Assembly (NCBI GenBank): GCA_947642745.1
Contig: CANRTU010000004.1
Span: 1-64,000 of the forward strand
Direction of reading: 5' to 3'
From: an uncultured Eubacterium sp.
Lineage (GTDB): Bacteria > Bacillota > Clostridia > Lachnospirales > Lachnospiraceae
DNA length: 64,000 nucleotides
Made by a program: the position numbers and the translations under genes. This document shows, one piece after another, positions 43,474-53,518 of this stretch; within the stretch, counting starts at the first letter, position 1, and each line of letters starts with the position of its first letter. The notes under the pieces were generated by a model, which worked only from the letters and a program-made list of their open reading frames with translations, had not been told where the DNA came from and did not search any database.

Positions 43474-45063
43474 GTGGCAGATTTACGTCAGGAAATAGAG
43501 AAAAGAAGAACGTTTGCAATTATATCACATCCGGATGCGGGTAAGACCACATTAACCGAAAAATTTCTGCTTTATGGCGGCGCCATTAATCTTGCGGGCT
43601 CCGTAAAAGGGAAAGCCACTGCGAGACATGCGGTTTCCGACTGGATGGAAATAGAAAAACAAAGAGGAATTTCTGTAACATCATCCGTGTTACAGTTTCA
43701 TTATGACGGCTACTGCGTGAATATTCTGGATACGCCAGGACACCAGGATTTCTCGGAAGATACGTACCGTACCCTGATGGCTGCGGATTCCGCAGTCATG
43801 GTTATCGACGGCTCCAAGGGTGTGGAGGCGCAGACCAGAAAACTGTTTAAAGTGTGCGTCATGCGCCATATTCCTATATTTACATTTATTAATAAAATGG
43901 ACCGGGACGCCAGCGACACCTTTGATTTACTGGACGACATAGAAAAAGAGCTGGGTATCGCCACCTGTCCGGTGAACTGGCCCATCGGTTCTGGCAAAAA
44001 TTTCAAAGGAGTTTATGACCGGAATACAAAAAAAGTCATGATCTTTTCCGATACGCTCAAAGGAACAAAAGAGGGCAGAGAACAGGAACTGGATCTGGAT
44101 GATCCTGCGCTGGCACAGGAGATCGGGGAGGAAGCCCTGGGACAGCTGCTGGAAGAAACGGAACTGCTGGATGGCGCCAGCGTTGAATTTGATCAGGAAC
44201 AGGTTACAAAAGGAAAGCTGTCCCCGGTATTTTTTGGCTCTGCGCTCACAAATTTTGGTGTTGAGACATTTCTGCGTCATTTTCTGCAGATGACCTACGC
44301 ACCGCTTCCAAGAAATGCGGATACAGGTGAGATCAGTCCTTTTTCAGAGGATTTTTCAGCCTTTGTGTTCAAGATTCAGGCAAATATGAATAAAAACCAC
44401 AGAGACCGTATTGCGTTTATGCGGATCTGTTCCGGCAGGTTTACCGCCGGTATGGAAGTAAAGCATATCCAGGGCGGCAAAACGATAAAACTGTCCCAGC
44501 CGCAGCAGCTGATGGCGCAGGAGCGCAAAATTGTAGAAGAAGCCTGGGCAGGCGATATTATCGGGGTGTTTGATCCGGGTATTTTTTCGATCGGGGATAC
44601 GCTGACCACCGCAAAAGAAAATTTCAGTTTTGAAGGAATTCCTACGTTTGCGCCGGAGCATTTTGCCAGGGTACGCCAGGTAGACACCATGAAACGGAAG
44701 CAGTTTGTGAAAGGGGTCACCCAGATTGCCCAGGAAGGAGCCATTCAGATCTTTCAGGAATATAAAGGCGGCATGGAAGAAATCATTGTGGGTGTGGTAG
44801 GCGTCCTGCAGTTTGATGTGCTCAGATTCCGTCTGGAAAATGAATACAATGTGGAAATCCGTCTGGAAAACCTGCCTTATGAACATATCCGCTGGATAGA
44901 AAACCAGAATATAGATGTGGAACATCTGACTGGAACTTCTGATATGAAAAAAGTAAGGGATATGAAAGGCCGGCCGCTGCTGCTGTTTATCAACGAGTGG
45001 AGTGTAGGAATGACTCTGGACAGAAACGAAGGGCTGATACTTTCGGAATTCGGACGGGAATAA
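43474..45063 (+). CDS. prfC: Peptide chain release factor 3
   Basis: A 529-residue translational GTPase, the normal length. I take GTG at 43474 because GGAGGAAAAAACC precedes it and the protein start VADLRQEIEKRRTFAIISHP fits the family. GTPase motifs: HPDAGKTTL (G1), ISVTSS (G2), DTPGHQD (G3), NKMD (G4). It recycles RF1/RF2 after peptide release. It is monocistronic with its own promoter. Confidence 0.95.
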   Translation: MADLRQEIEKRRTFAIISHPDAGKTTLTEKFLLYGGAINLAGSVKGKATARHAVSDWMEIEKQRGISVTSSVLQFHYDGYCVNILDTPGHQDFSEDTYRTLMAADSAVMVIDGSKGVEAQTRKLFKVCVMRHIPIFTFINKMDRDASDTFDLLDDIEKELGIATCPVNWPIGSGKNFKGVYDRNTKKVMIFSDTLKGTKEGREQELDLDDPALAQEIGEEALGQLLEETELLDGASVEFDQEQVTKGKLSPVFFGSALTNFGVETFLRHFLQMTYAPLPRNADTGEISPFSEDFSAFVFKIQANMNKNHRDRIAFMRICSGRFTAGMEVKHIQGGKTIKLSQPQQLMAQERKIVEEAWAGDIIGVFDPGIFSIGDTLTTAKENFSFEGIPTFAPEHFARVRQVDTMKRKQFVKGVTQIAQEGAIQIFQEYKGGMEEIIVGVVGVLQFDVLRFRLENEYNVEIRLENLPYEHIRWIENQNIDVEHLTGTSDMKKVRDMKGRPLLLFINEWSVGMTLDRNEGLILSEFGRE

Positions 45064-45237
45064 TGATTCAGATCTCCCGGATAATTTCCGGAAGTATTAT
45101 GTATGACTGGTGTATGACGGCTGATTCCGCTAAAGCAGACAGGCTGTCTTTTCTCCGGGGCCCTGGCTGATCCGGTATTTGAAAACAGAAGATAAATATG
45201 TATGATCCGGCATTTTAGCTGTGGTACCGAAGCGTGT

Positions 45238-45290
45238 GTGAAAAATCATTTATATGATCCGCACTCCCCGCTTATGAGGAGTGCGGGTAC
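45238..45290. repeat. Half MITE end and GC hairpin after prfC
   Basis: AAGCGTGTGTGAAAAATCATT resembles one end of the MITE family. It is followed by CCGCACTCC CCGCTTAT GAGGAGTGCGG, a strong hairpin. No matching right end was found. It may be a decayed copy that now ends the prfC transcript. Confidence 0.4.
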
Positions 45291-45437
45291 GGGAATAAAT
45301 TTTAAATATGTTTGTGGATACAATGCTCTGATGTACCGGTTTTTCGGAATGTGCGGCAGTGCGGCAGCTTTCCAAATTGGCGCAGACTGTGAATCATAGC
45401 CATCTATATATTTATTGTGCGGAATCTTATAAAATAC

Positions 45438-45506
45438 TTGACGAATATAATTGAAAGGATTATAATAAATACATCTGAATATTCTGTATCTTTCAGATGT
45501 CTTTTT
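45438..45506 (+). terminator. Strong promoter directly abutting an intrinsic terminator
   Basis: TTGACG, 17 bases, TATAAT (45461-45466) is followed after four bases by ACATCTGA-N14-TCAGATGT-CTTTTT (45471-45506). A transcript from this promoter would be little more than the terminator hairpin. The hairpin may simply end the upstream transcript and protect recA from read-through. Confidence 0.55.
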
Positions 45507-45631
45507 CAGCGAAAGTTTTATTTCATATAATCTGTTTCATATATCTGATTTATTGCATAAATAAAACAGAACGATATTCATTTTATGATTCCTCCGGCGT
45601 ATTATTTTCGAAATAAAATCCATGGAAGTAA

Positions 45632-45686
45632 TTGACATAAAAACAATGATATACTATGATTGAACTATTAGAACGAACACTTGTTC
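45632..45686 (+). promoter_or_regulatory. recA promoter with LexA (SOS) box
   Basis: TTGACA and TATGAT are 17 bases apart (45632-45660). At 45675-45686 GAACACTTGTTC matches the Gram-positive LexA box GAAC-N4-GTTC. A LexA dimer here would block recA transcription until DNA damage. The box lies 27 bases before the start codon. Confidence 0.85.
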
Positions 45687-45713
45687 ACTGTTTGAATTGT
45701 GAAGGAGAACGAT

Positions 45714-46958
45714 ATGGCAAAAGAAGTGAAAACAGCAAAAGTCAGTAAAGAAGACAAACTAAAAGCGCTGGATGCGGCGATCTTTCAGATACAGAAACAA
45801 TACGGGGAAGGATCAGTCATGCGCCTGGGAGATCCGGCAAATAAAATGAACGTGGATACAGTGCCTACCGGATCGCTCAGTCTGGATCTGGCGCTGGGGC
45901 TTGGAGGCCTTCCAAAGGGAAGGATTGTGGAAATCTATGGACCGGAGTCCAGCGGTAAGACGACTGTGGCCCTGCATGTGGTATCAGAGGTACAAAAGGC
46001 CGGCGGTATTGCGGCGTTTATTGATGCGGAACATGCGCTGGACCCGTCTTATGCCCGCAAAATAGGCGTGGATATTGACGATCTGTATATTTCCCAGCCG
46101 GATAACGGGGAACAGGCGCTGGAGATTACAGAGACCATGGTACGTTCCGGAGCGGTGGATATTGTGATTGTGGATTCTGTGGCGGCGCTTGTACCAAAAG
46201 CTGAAATCGACGGGGATATGGGAGATTCCCATGTGGGTCTGCAGGCACGTCTGATGTCCCAGGGGCTGCGTAAGCTGATTGGTGTCATTAACAAAACAGA
46301 CTGTATCGTTATATTTATTAACCAGTTAAGGGAAAAAATCGGTATTATGTTCGGCAATCCGGAGACTACCACCGGAGGACGTGCCCTGAAATTTTATGCG
46401 TCTGTCCGCCTGGATGTAAGGAAAATCGAGACGTTAAAACAGGGCGGTGTCATGGTGGGCAACCGGACCAGGATTAAAATAGTAAAAAACAAAATTGCCC
46501 CGCCATTTAAAGAAGCGGAGTTTGATATTATGTTTGGAGAGGGAATCTCCAGGGAAGGGGATATTCTGGACAATGCGGTCAATATAGGAATTGTCAATAA
46601 AGCAGGCGCCTGGTATGCTTATGAAGGAGAGAAAATCGGCCAGGGACGGGAAAATGCCAAACAGCTGCTGAAAGACCGTCCAGAGCTGTGTGAGGAAATC
46701 GACCAGAAAGTACGGGATCATTATGCGGCGCTGCGTGCGGAGGAAGCGGAAAAGGAAGCGGCGCAGGCTGCCGCAAAGGCAGGCAGACCTGACCAGAAAT
46801 CCCAGGAGGCGTCCGGGGCCAAAACGGCCGCTTCAAAGAAACAGGGGCCGGCGGAAAACGCCTCCGCAGCTGTAAAGCCGGAAACCGTATCTGCCAGTCC
46901 GGCAGATAAACCGCAAAAGGAAGCGGACAGTAATGCGGCAGCGGGAAAGGATCAGTAA
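45714..46958 (+). CDS. recA: Recombinase A
   Basis: A 414-residue protein. ATG at 45714 is chosen because TGAAGGAGAACGAT precedes it. Core motifs are [14 protein letters not shown] (Walker A), [20 protein letters not shown] (Walker B and loop 1) and [16 protein letters not shown]. It forms filaments on single-stranded DNA for strand exchange and triggers LexA cleavage. The C-terminal tail after about residue 345 is long and rich in Ala, Lys, Glu and Pro, roughly 65 residues beyond the usual end. recX follows six bases after its stop. Confidence 0.97.
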   Translation: MAKEVKTAKVSKEDKLKALDAAIFQIQKQYGEGSVMRLGDPANKMNVDTVPTGSLSLDLALGLGGLPKGRIVEIYGPESSGKTTVALHVVSEVQKAGGIAAFIDAEHALDPSYARKIGVDIDDLYISQPDNGEQALEITETMVRSGAVDIVIVDSVAALVPKAEIDGDMGDSHVGLQARLMSQGLRKLIGVINKTDCIVIFINQLREKIGIMFGNPETTTGGRALKFYASVRLDVRKIETLKQGGVMVGNRTRIKIVKNKIAPPFKEAEFDIMFGEGISREGDILDNAVNIGIVNKAGAWYAYEGEKIGQGRENAKQLLKDRPELCEEIDQKVRDHYAALRAEEAEKEAAQAAAKAGRPDQKSQEASGAKTAASKKQGPAENASAAVKPETVSASPADKPQKEADSNAAAGKDQ

Positions 46959-46964
46959 ACGGCC

Positions 46965-47561
46965 ATGACGATTACCAGTATCGTACCGCTCGGTAAAGGA
47001 AAAGTACAGATATCCTTTGACTGCGGGGAAGATTTTGTGTTGTACAAAGGAGAAATGCGGCAGTTTGCTCTGGAAGAACAGATGGAAGTCAGCGACAGCC
47101 TGTATGAGCAGATTTATGATATGATAGGAAAGCGGGTGATCCGCCGTGCCATGCATCTGCTGGAAAAAATGGACCGCACCGAATGGCAGCTGCGCAGGAA
47201 ACTGCTGGAAGGAAAATACCCGCAGGAACTGGTGGACCGTGCGGTTGCTTACGTTAAATCGTATCATTACATAGATGATGACCGTTATGCCCGCACTTTT
47301 ATCCGGCTGAATCAGGAGCGCAGGAGCATTCTGCGGATGAAAATGGATTTACAGGCCAGGGGAATAGCGGAAGATATGATTGAACAGGCCATGGAAGAAG
47401 AAAATGAAACTTCCCAGGAGGAACTGATTTACAGACTGCTGGAAAAAAAGAAGTATCATGCTGACACGGCTTCTTTTCAGGAAAAGCAGAAAATCTGCCA
47501 GTTTTTACAGCGCAAAGGTTTCCGGAGCAGTGAGATTATGCATGTACTGGAGCGTTTATGA
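46965..47561 (+). CDS. recX: RecA regulator RecX
   Basis: A 198-residue helical protein of normal length. Three tandem three-helix repeats include RAMHLLEKMDRTEWQLRRKL, YVKSYHYIDDDRYARTFIRL, and FLQRKGFRSSEIMHVLERL at the end. RecX caps or destabilises RecA filaments. It starts six bases after recA and is surely co-transcribed and SOS-controlled with it. Confidence 0.9.
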   Translation: MTITSIVPLGKGKVQISFDCGEDFVLYKGEMRQFALEEQMEVSDSLYEQIYDMIGKRVIRRAMHLLEKMDRTEWQLRRKLLEGKYPQELVDRAVAYVKSYHYIDDDRYARTFIRLNQERRSILRMKMDLQARGIAEDMIEQAMEEENETSQEELIYRLLEKKKYHADTASFQEKQKICQFLQRKGFRSSEIMHVLERL

Positions 47562-47617
47562 CAAAGAGTCACCAGAAGGCTGTATACCCTGTATAACGGG
47601 CAGAATTTGGAATCTAC

Positions 47618-47646
47618 TTGACATAATGCCGGGGAAAGTATACAAT
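47618..47646 (+). promoter_or_regulatory. rny promoter
   Basis: TTGACA and TACAAT are separated by 17 bases, giving a leader of about 110 bases before the GTG start of rny. Confidence 0.7.
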
Positions 47647-47765
47647 CTAATTATTGTTATTTATGACAACCTGAGGATAGTCCGCAGTCCCGGCCATATC
47701 TGGCGGCTGGATATCAGAAGGTCTGTGTTATATGTACAATGAAAATTAAATAAGGAGGTGCTCCT

Positions 47766-49313
47766 GTGCCAACGATAATCATTGCTGTATTTATTACACT
47801 TGTGATTTCTGTGCCGGTAACTTTCTTTGTTACATCCGCTTACCAGAAACAGGTCGTAGAGACACGGATCGGTTCTGCGGAAGACAAGGCAAGGGCAATT
47901 ATTGATGAAGCAGTGAAGACGGCTGAGACGAAAAAGCGTGAATCTTTGCTGGAGGTCAAGGAGGAGTCCATTCGTACAAGGAATGAGCTTGACCACGAGA
48001 TCAAAGAACGACGCGCGGAGATTCAGAGAAATGAACGCCGGATCGAACAGAAGGAATCTAATCTGGATAAAAAACTGGAAGCCATTGAAAAACGGGAAGC
48101 CAGCTTCGCTGTAAAAGAAGAAGAAATCAATAAGCAGAAAGCAGAAGTCGCAAAACTCAATGAAGAACGTTTGCAGGAACTGGAAAGAATTTCCGGACTA
48201 ACCTCTGAACAGGCAAAAGAATATCTTTTAAAAACCGTAGAAGAAGATGTTAAGCTTGATACTGCAAAAATGATTAAAGAAATGGAAACCAGGGCAAAGG
48301 AAGAAGCTAATAAGAAAGCACGGGATTATGTAGTGACCGCTATCCAGAAATGTGCGGCGGACCATGTGGCTGAAACTTCGATTTCCGTTGTCCAGCTTCC
48401 AAATGATGAGATGAAAGGACGAATTATAGGGCGGGAAGGACGGAATATCCGCACCCTGGAAACACTTACCGGTATTGACCTGATTATAGATGATACGCCG
48501 GAAGCGGTTATCCTTTCAGGCTTTGATCCAATCCGAAGAGAAGTAGCACGTATTGCATTGGAAAAATTAATTATCGACGGCCGGATTCATCCGGCGAGAA
48601 TCGAAGAAATGGTGGAAAAAGCACAAAAAGAAGTAGAAAACATGATCCGGGAAGAAGGAGAGACAGCTACACTGGAAGCGGGTATCCATGGCCTTCACCC
48701 GGAATTGGTGCGTCTGCTTGGACGTATGAAGTTCAGAACCAGCTACGGACAGAATGCGCTGAAGCATTCTATTGAAGTGGCGCAGCTTGCCGGGCTTCTG
48801 GCAGCTGAAATTGGTGTTGACGCCAGAATCGCAAAGCGTGCAGGTTTATTACATGATATTGGTAAATCGGTTGACCACGAAATGGAAGGCTCACATATTC
48901 AGATCGGTGTTGATATTTGTAAAAAGTACAAAGAGTCACCACTTATTATTAATGCAGTAGAAGCACATCACGGTGATGTAGAACCACAGTCTCTGATAGC
49001 CTGTCTGGTACAGGCGGCAGACACAATCAGCGCCGCACGTCCCGGCGCACGCAGGGAGACGCTGGAGGCATATTCGACCCGTCTCCAGCAGTTAGAGGAG
49101 ATTACAAATAATTTTAAAGGAGTTGAGAAATCTTTTGCTATTCAGGCAGGCAGGGAGATTCGTATAATGGTTGTACCGGAGCAGGTAAGCGATTCGGATA
49201 TGATCTTACTCGCAAGAGACGTATCAAAACAGATTGAAACGCAGTTGCAGTATCCGGGACAGATTAAGGTAAATGTAATTCGTGAATCAAGGGTTATTGA
49301 TTACGCACGCTGA
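47766..49313 (+). CDS. rny: Ribonuclease Y
   Basis: A 515-residue membrane-anchored endoribonuclease of normal length, GTG at 47766 after AAGGAGGTGCTCCT. An N-terminal membrane helix (about 3-22) is followed by a long coiled coil (about 40-180), a KH RNA-binding domain ([20 protein letters not shown]) and an HD phosphohydrolase domain ([14 protein letters not shown]). It starts mRNA decay in Firmicutes. It has its own promoter and a strong terminator. Confidence 0.96.
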   Translation: MPTIIIAVFITLVISVPVTFFVTSAYQKQVVETRIGSAEDKARAIIDEAVKTAETKKRESLLEVKEESIRTRNELDHEIKERRAEIQRNERRIEQKESNLDKKLEAIEKREASFAVKEEEINKQKAEVAKLNEERLQELERISGLTSEQAKEYLLKTVEEDVKLDTAKMIKEMETRAKEEANKKARDYVVTAIQKCAADHVAETSISVVQLPNDEMKGRIIGREGRNIRTLETLTGIDLIIDDTPEAVILSGFDPIRREVARIALEKLIIDGRIHPARIEEMVEKAQKEVENMIREEGETATLEAGIHGLHPELVRLLGRMKFRTSYGQNALKHSIEVAQLAGLLAAEIGVDARIAKRAGLLHDIGKSVDHEMEGSHIQIGVDICKKYKESPLIINAVEAHHGDVEPQSLIACLVQAADTISAARPGARRETLEAYSTRLQQLEEITNNFKGVEKSFAIQAGREIRIMVVPEQVSDSDMILLARDVSKQIETQLQYPGQIKVNVIRESRVIDYAR

Positions 49314-49343
49314 TTATTTTTACTTCAGTTCTAAATGAATGGT

Positions 49344-49387
49344 AAGTGCCAAAACCGTTGGGTGTTCAATGGTTTTGGCACTTTTTT
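49344..49387 (+). terminator. rny terminator
   Basis: AAGTGCCAAAACC and GGTTTTGGCACTT form a perfect 13-base stem around a 14-base loop, followed by a T-run (TTTTTT). It is a clear rho-independent terminator. Confidence 0.9.
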
Positions 49388-49527
49388 AAACTTATCTGGT
49401 GTAAGATCCGGCGGAAACGTGGTACCGGACTGTCTGCCCTGTGCCGGCGTCAGGTGAAATCACGACGGGACAAGGAATCCTCCGTTTCGTCCGGACAGGG
49501 AAATTTTACAGTGAAAGGATGGGCATT

Positions 49528-50067
49528 ATGGAAAATAAGATCAGACGGATTGACAGAAAACTGGAATATCAGGGGGTCATTGTAGATTTTTATACAGACT
49601 ACATGCAGATGCCGGATGGAAAAGTCGTGAAATGGGATTTTATATCACACCGTAAAGGAGCGGCTGCGGTTGTTCCGGTTATGGACGACGGAAAGATTCT
49701 GATGGTACGCCAGTACAGGAACGCACTGGACCGTATGACGATCGAGATTCCTGCAGGGGCCAGGGATCATACAGCGGAAGATACAAGGGTCTGTGCCGCA
49801 AGAGAACTGGAAGAGGAAACAGGATATCACAGCGAAAATCTGGAGTTTCTGATTTCATTAAGACCAACGGTTGCTTATGATAATGAATTTATTGACGTAT
49901 ATGTGGCAAAAGATTTAAAACCGGGAACCCAGCATCTGGATAAATATGAATTTGTGGAACTGGAGGCAGTGCCGCTGGAAACACTGTGCGGGCGGATCTA
50001 TGCGGGAGAAATTCAGGATGGCAAAACAGTGGCGGCTATTATGGCTTATAAAAATAAATATGCATAA
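49528..50067 (+). CDS. Nudix hydrolase, ADP-ribose pyrophosphatase type
   Basis: A 179-residue protein. ATG at 49528 has AAAGGATGGG at normal distance; another ATG at 49519 has the site too close. The Nudix helix ARDHTAEDTRVCAARELEEE then TGY fits GX5EX7REUXEEXGU, but there are six residues instead of five between Gly and the first Glu. IPAGARDH and a Tyr/Asp-rich C-terminus place it with ADP-ribose pyrophosphatases (NudF-like). It leads nudF-spoIIM-xerD, an order also known, loosely, in Bacillus. Confidence 0.88.
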   Translation: MENKIRRIDRKLEYQGVIVDFYTDYMQMPDGKVVKWDFISHRKGAAAVVPVMDDGKILMVRQYRNALDRMTIEIPAGARDHTAEDTRVCAARELEEETGYHSENLEFLISLRPTVAYDNEFIDVYVAKDLKPGTQHLDKYEFVELEAVPLETLCGRIYAGEIQDGKTVAAIMAYKNKYA

Positions 50068-50166
50068 ACAGACGGGGCTTTCATCCCGGGCTGTCTGAAA
50101 TAATGTGAATAAAAGCCTGACTGGCGCATAGACTGAATTAACGGGAAAGAGAAAAAGAGACATGTA

Positions 50167-50787
50167 GTGGAAGAAAAAATAATGAAAATACCTGATATCC
50201 GGCTTCCAAAAATGCACGGGCTGCCCTGGAGGGGGGTTCTGGCAGGATGCTTTTTTGTGTTTTTTTTACTGGGTATACTGGCCGCAAACTGGGCAGGAAA
50301 AGATAATCTTACGCAGTATGGCATGATGAACCAGTATTATATCGGCCAGCTGGCTTATATGGAGCTGGATACGGGTGCGTATTTCTGGTACCTGCTAAAA
50401 AAACGGTTTCACGTATTCGGGATGGGAGTACTGCTTATATTTACCAGATTCGGAGCGGTAATGATTACCGGAGTGATCAGCTGGTATGCCTTTTCTCTGG
50501 GGTATCTGTTTGTTAATGCGCTGGTATGTATGGGCATTCAGGGAATGATTGTAGTGCTGTTATCTGTGTTTCCACAAATCCTGTGCTATGCGGCGGCCTG
50601 GTACGGCCTTGCCAGAAAACTGTTTGGAAGAAATCAGGAGTTTGCCATGCCGGTGGGAATGCGTAAAACCTGGAAAAACCCCGGGCTGTTTCTCGTATTG
50701 TCCGCATTACTGTGCATGATTGCCGGCGTCTGGCTGGAAGCGTATGTGAATCCGGTTCTGTTAAGAGCTTATATTCAGAGAATGTAA
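50167..50787 (+). CDS. spoIIM: Stage II sporulation protein M
   Basis: A 206-residue membrane protein, GTG at 50167 (an ATG at 50182 is an alternative). Five hydrophobic segments and the SpoIIM patterns (GCFFVFFLLGILAANWAGKD; SWYAFSLGYLFVNALVCMGI) are present. SpoIIM is part of the DMP complex that remodels peptidoglycan during engulfment of the forespore. This marks the organism as a spore former or a descendant of one. Confidence 0.82.
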   Translation: MEEKIMKIPDIRLPKMHGLPWRGVLAGCFFVFFLLGILAANWAGKDNLTQYGMMNQYYIGQLAYMELDTGAYFWYLLKKRFHVFGMGVLLIFTRFGAVMITGVISWYAFSLGYLFVNALVCMGIQGMIVVLLSVFPQILCYAAAWYGLARKLFGRNQEFAMPVGMRKTWKNPGLFLVLSALLCMIAGVWLEAYVNPVLLRAYIQRM

Positions 50788-50821
50788 TGGAACATACATT
50801 CCGCAGGGCAGGGAGGGTGAG

Positions 50822-51712
50822 ATGGAGTTATTATATGGAAAGATCGCGGAATATACACAGAATCCGGACCGGCAGGAAATCTCCCGCAATACAGCTGTTT
50901 CTTATTACCGTGATCTGAAAAAGATGGCGGAATATTTTACGAAACAGGGGATCACAGATTATCATCTGATTACAGAAGCTGATCTGCGGGCCTATATGCT
51001 TTTTATGGAAGACGAAAAGAAACGGCCTGCCACCATTGCCAGGTCTTTAGCGGCAATTAAAGCTTTTTTCCGGTACCTGGTACAGCAGGGGGAACTGACG
51101 CGGAATCCAGCCCTGCAGTTAAAAGCGCCAAAAGTGGAAAAAACGGTTCCCCACGTACTGACGCCGGAGGAAGTGGTAAGACTTTTAAGGCAGCCGGAAG
51201 GGACATCGGAAAAAGCAGTCCGTGACCGGGCAATGCTGGAGCTGCTTTATGCCACCGGAATCCGGGTAAGCGAGCTGTTACAGCTGAAACTGTCAGATGT
51301 CAGTTTACAGATGGAATACATTTTGTGCAGTCAGGGCGGCAGGGAACGGGTAGTTCCGTTTGGCAAAACAGCAAAACAGGCGCTGGAAATTTATCTGGAA
51401 ACCGCAAGGCCGATGCTGGTTGCGGATAGCGGCTGCGATCTGCTGTTTACAAATCGTCTGGGACAGCGGATGAGCCGGCAGGGATTCTGGAAGATAATCA
51501 GACAATATGGAAAAGACGCAGGAATTTCCGGGGAAATTACGCCACACACATTAAGACATTCCTTTGCTGCCCATCTGGTGGGTAATGGGGCTGATTTATT
51601 TGCGGTTCAGGAAATGATGGGGTATTCTGATTTGTCAGCAGCCCAGGTATACGCAAGGATGCATCATGCTTCTATCCGGGAAACGTATACGAAAGCGCAT
51701 CCCAGGGAATAA
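50822..51712 (+). CDS. xerD: Site-specific tyrosine recombinase XerD
   Basis: A 296-residue recombinase of normal length, ATG at 50822 after GGGAGGGTGAG. The N-terminal core-binding SAM-like domain is followed by the catalytic domain with ATGIRVSELLQLK (Arg I), HTLRHSFAAHLVGNGAD (His-x-x-Arg) and YARMHHASIRETYTKAHP (His/Tyr). With a partner it resolves chromosome dimers at dif. XerC/XerD assignment rests on context (next to spoIIM), so it is probable, not certain. Confidence 0.9.
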   Translation: MELLYGKIAEYTQNPDRQEISRNTAVSYYRDLKKMAEYFTKQGITDYHLITEADLRAYMLFMEDEKKRPATIARSLAAIKAFFRYLVQQGELTRNPALQLKAPKVEKTVPHVLTPEEVVRLLRQPEGTSEKAVRDRAMLELLYATGIRVSELLQLKLSDVSLQMEYILCSQGGRERVVPFGKTAKQALEIYLETARPMLVADSGCDLLFTNRLGQRMSRQGFWKIIRQYGKDAGISGEITPHTLRHSFAAHLVGNGADLFAVQEMMGYSDLSAAQVYARMHHASIRETYTKAHPRE

Positions 51713-51922
51713 TCCGGATGGCTGACAGGTTACAGAAATGGGCTTATATTACGGACACGCCGCTTTCTGCCCGGCCGGCGCAGGGTGCTCTGGCCGGAGT
51801 GTGGGGGACTTGTCGCAAAAAGAAGCGTGATATGGACCTGATTTTTAATAATTATGTTTTGGGAACGTCTTTCGCCGCATAACCAGCTACAGACTGTATC
51901 CGTTTTTTGCTGATGGCGGTTT

Positions 51923-52157
51923 AGAGCTTGTTTGAAAATCATTTCCGCCATCCGCATTGCCCGATTCGTGTGATATTTACACCCGATTCAGGTTACATAG
52001 TCCTCTGTACCCAAAGGGCACGACGCAGTGTGCCCTTTGGGTATGCGCCCTTCACCTGGCGCAAATCTCTCATGTCATGCCTTTCAGGGTACAAATTGTG
52101 AAATATATCATGCCCTTCAGGGTACATCTGACAGAAAGTATTTTTAAGACATGCTCT
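51923..52157. mobile_element. MITE-like element, copy 5, overlapping the end of the DAHP synthase gene
   Basis: AGAGCTTGTTTGAAAATCATT at the left is matched by ATTTTTAAGACATGCTCT at the right (235 bases). Inside are several copies of a GTACCCNNAGGGCAYGA-type unit. The right end supplies the stop codon and last residues of the minus-strand DAHP synthase. The 51713-51922 stretch to its left is empty. Confidence 0.7.
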
Positions 52158-53205
52158 GGCGGTTTTCAGATGGTCCCTGGTTTAATTCTGCTATTTCGTA
52201 AATGAGATTTTCAGTATCTTCCCAGCCCAGGCAGGGATCTGTAATAGATTTTCCATAAATGTGATCCCCGATATTCTGGGCGCCTTCTTCAATATAGCTT
52301 TCTACCATAACCCCTTTTACCATATTCCGGATATCCGGCGACAATTTGCGGCTGTGCATGACTTCTTTTACAATCCGGATCTGTTCTTTGAACTTTTTGC
52401 CGGAATTGGAATGGTTTGCGTCAATAATGGCGGCAGGATTTTTCAAATCCATCTTGTTGTAGCGTTCAATCAGCCGCATAATGTCTTCATAGTGATAGTT
52501 CTGCACTGTATTACCATGTTTGCTGACAGCTCCACGCAAAATAACATGTGTGAGCGGATTGCCGCTGGTAGATACTTCGTAATTCCGGTAAATATAGCGG
52601 TGTGGATGCTGCGCCGCATATACAGAATTAAGCATAACGGAAAAATCGCCGCTGGTAGGGTTTTTCATGCCGGATGCCACATCAAAGCCGCTGGCAGTCA
52701 GCCGGTGCTGCTGGTCTTCCACAGAACGTGCGCCAATAGATACATAGGAGAGAAGGTCGTCAATAAAACTCCAGTTTTCACAATAAAGCATCTCATCGGC
52801 AGAGGTAAGGCCGCTCTCCCGGATGGCGTGAATGTGCATCTGGCGCATGGCGATCAGTCCGGAGAGCATATCAGGATCTTCTTCCGGATTGGGCTGGGAG
52901 GCAATACCTTTGTAGCCTTCTCCTGTAGTACGTGGTTTGTTGGTGTACACCCTTGGTATGATAATAATCCGGTCTTTTACTTTTTCCTGAACAGTGGTCA
53001 GCCGGCTTACATAATCACATACCGCATCTTCCCGGTCAGCGGAGCACGGCCCGATAATTAGTAAAAAGCGGTCATCCCTGCCCAGAATAACATCTGAGAT
53101 CATCTGATCCCTTGTTTTTTTCAGTTCAGCCAGACTGGCTGGAAACGGATACATTTCCTTAATTACATTTGGAGTCGGAAGCTCCTTGACAAATGTGAAA
53201 CTCAT
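52144..53205 (-). CDS. aroF: 3-deoxy-7-phosphoheptulonate synthase (DAHP synthase), class I
   Basis: A 353-residue enzyme of normal length, ATG at 53205 after TTTGAGGGAGAAATTTT. It makes DAHP from phosphoenolpyruvate and erythrose 4-phosphate, the first step to aromatic amino acids. Motifs: IIGPCSADRE, IPRVYTNKPRTTGEGYKG, GARSVEDQQHR, IIDANHSNSGKK and VESYIEEGAQN. It is the AroF/G/H type. The final residues (QSMS) and TAA come from the inverted end of a MITE, so the original C-terminus has been replaced. The last conserved part (DPCLGWEDTENLI) is intact, so activity is likely kept. No attenuator was seen upstream. Confidence 0.93.
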   Translation of the reverse strand: MSFTFVKELPTPNVIKEMYPFPASLAELKKTRDQMISDVILGRDDRFLLIIGPCSADREDAVCDYVSRLTTVQEKVKDRIIIIPRVYTNKPRTTGEGYKGIASQPNPEEDPDMLSGLIAMRQMHIHAIRESGLTSADEMLYCENWSFIDDLLSYVSIGARSVEDQQHRLTASGFDVASGMKNPTSGDFSVMLNSVYAAQHPHRYIYRNYEVSTSGNPLTHVILRGAVSKHGNTVQNYHYEDIMRLIERYNKMDLKNPAAIIDANHSNSGKKFKEQIRIVKEVMHSRKLSPDIRNMVKGVMVESYIEEGAQNIGDHIYGKSITDPCLGWEDTENLIYEIAELNQGPSENRQSMS

Positions 53206-53518
53206 AAAATTTCTCCCTCAAATTATAAACTGATGCTGTTTTCTGACAGTTTCTTATCATAAAGTAAAACAGGAAATCTGTCAACCGCAAGCCGTGACCG
53301 TTGATGCCGGCGGATTGTGTGTTCCTGTTTTGGGGCAAACGCTTTATCATATATGTCCGTTTTCACGAAGACGGGAAGAATTACGTGCCCGCTGCCATGG
53401 AATCAGTTACGAAACGTAACCATTCACCTGCCGTCAGCTGCGGAAATATAAAAAAGCGCTTGCCCTTTGCCATGGAATCAGTTATAATAAACCGCATTAA
53501 CTGATATGGAGAAGTATC
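53206..53518. other. Intergenic region with a short direct repeat
   Basis: TGCCATGGAATCAGTTA occurs at about 53392 and again near 53467 in front of nrdG. The copies are part of ATG-containing near-repeats of about 75 bases. They could be a binding site pair or a small duplication. No NrdR box was confidently seen. Confidence 0.35.
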
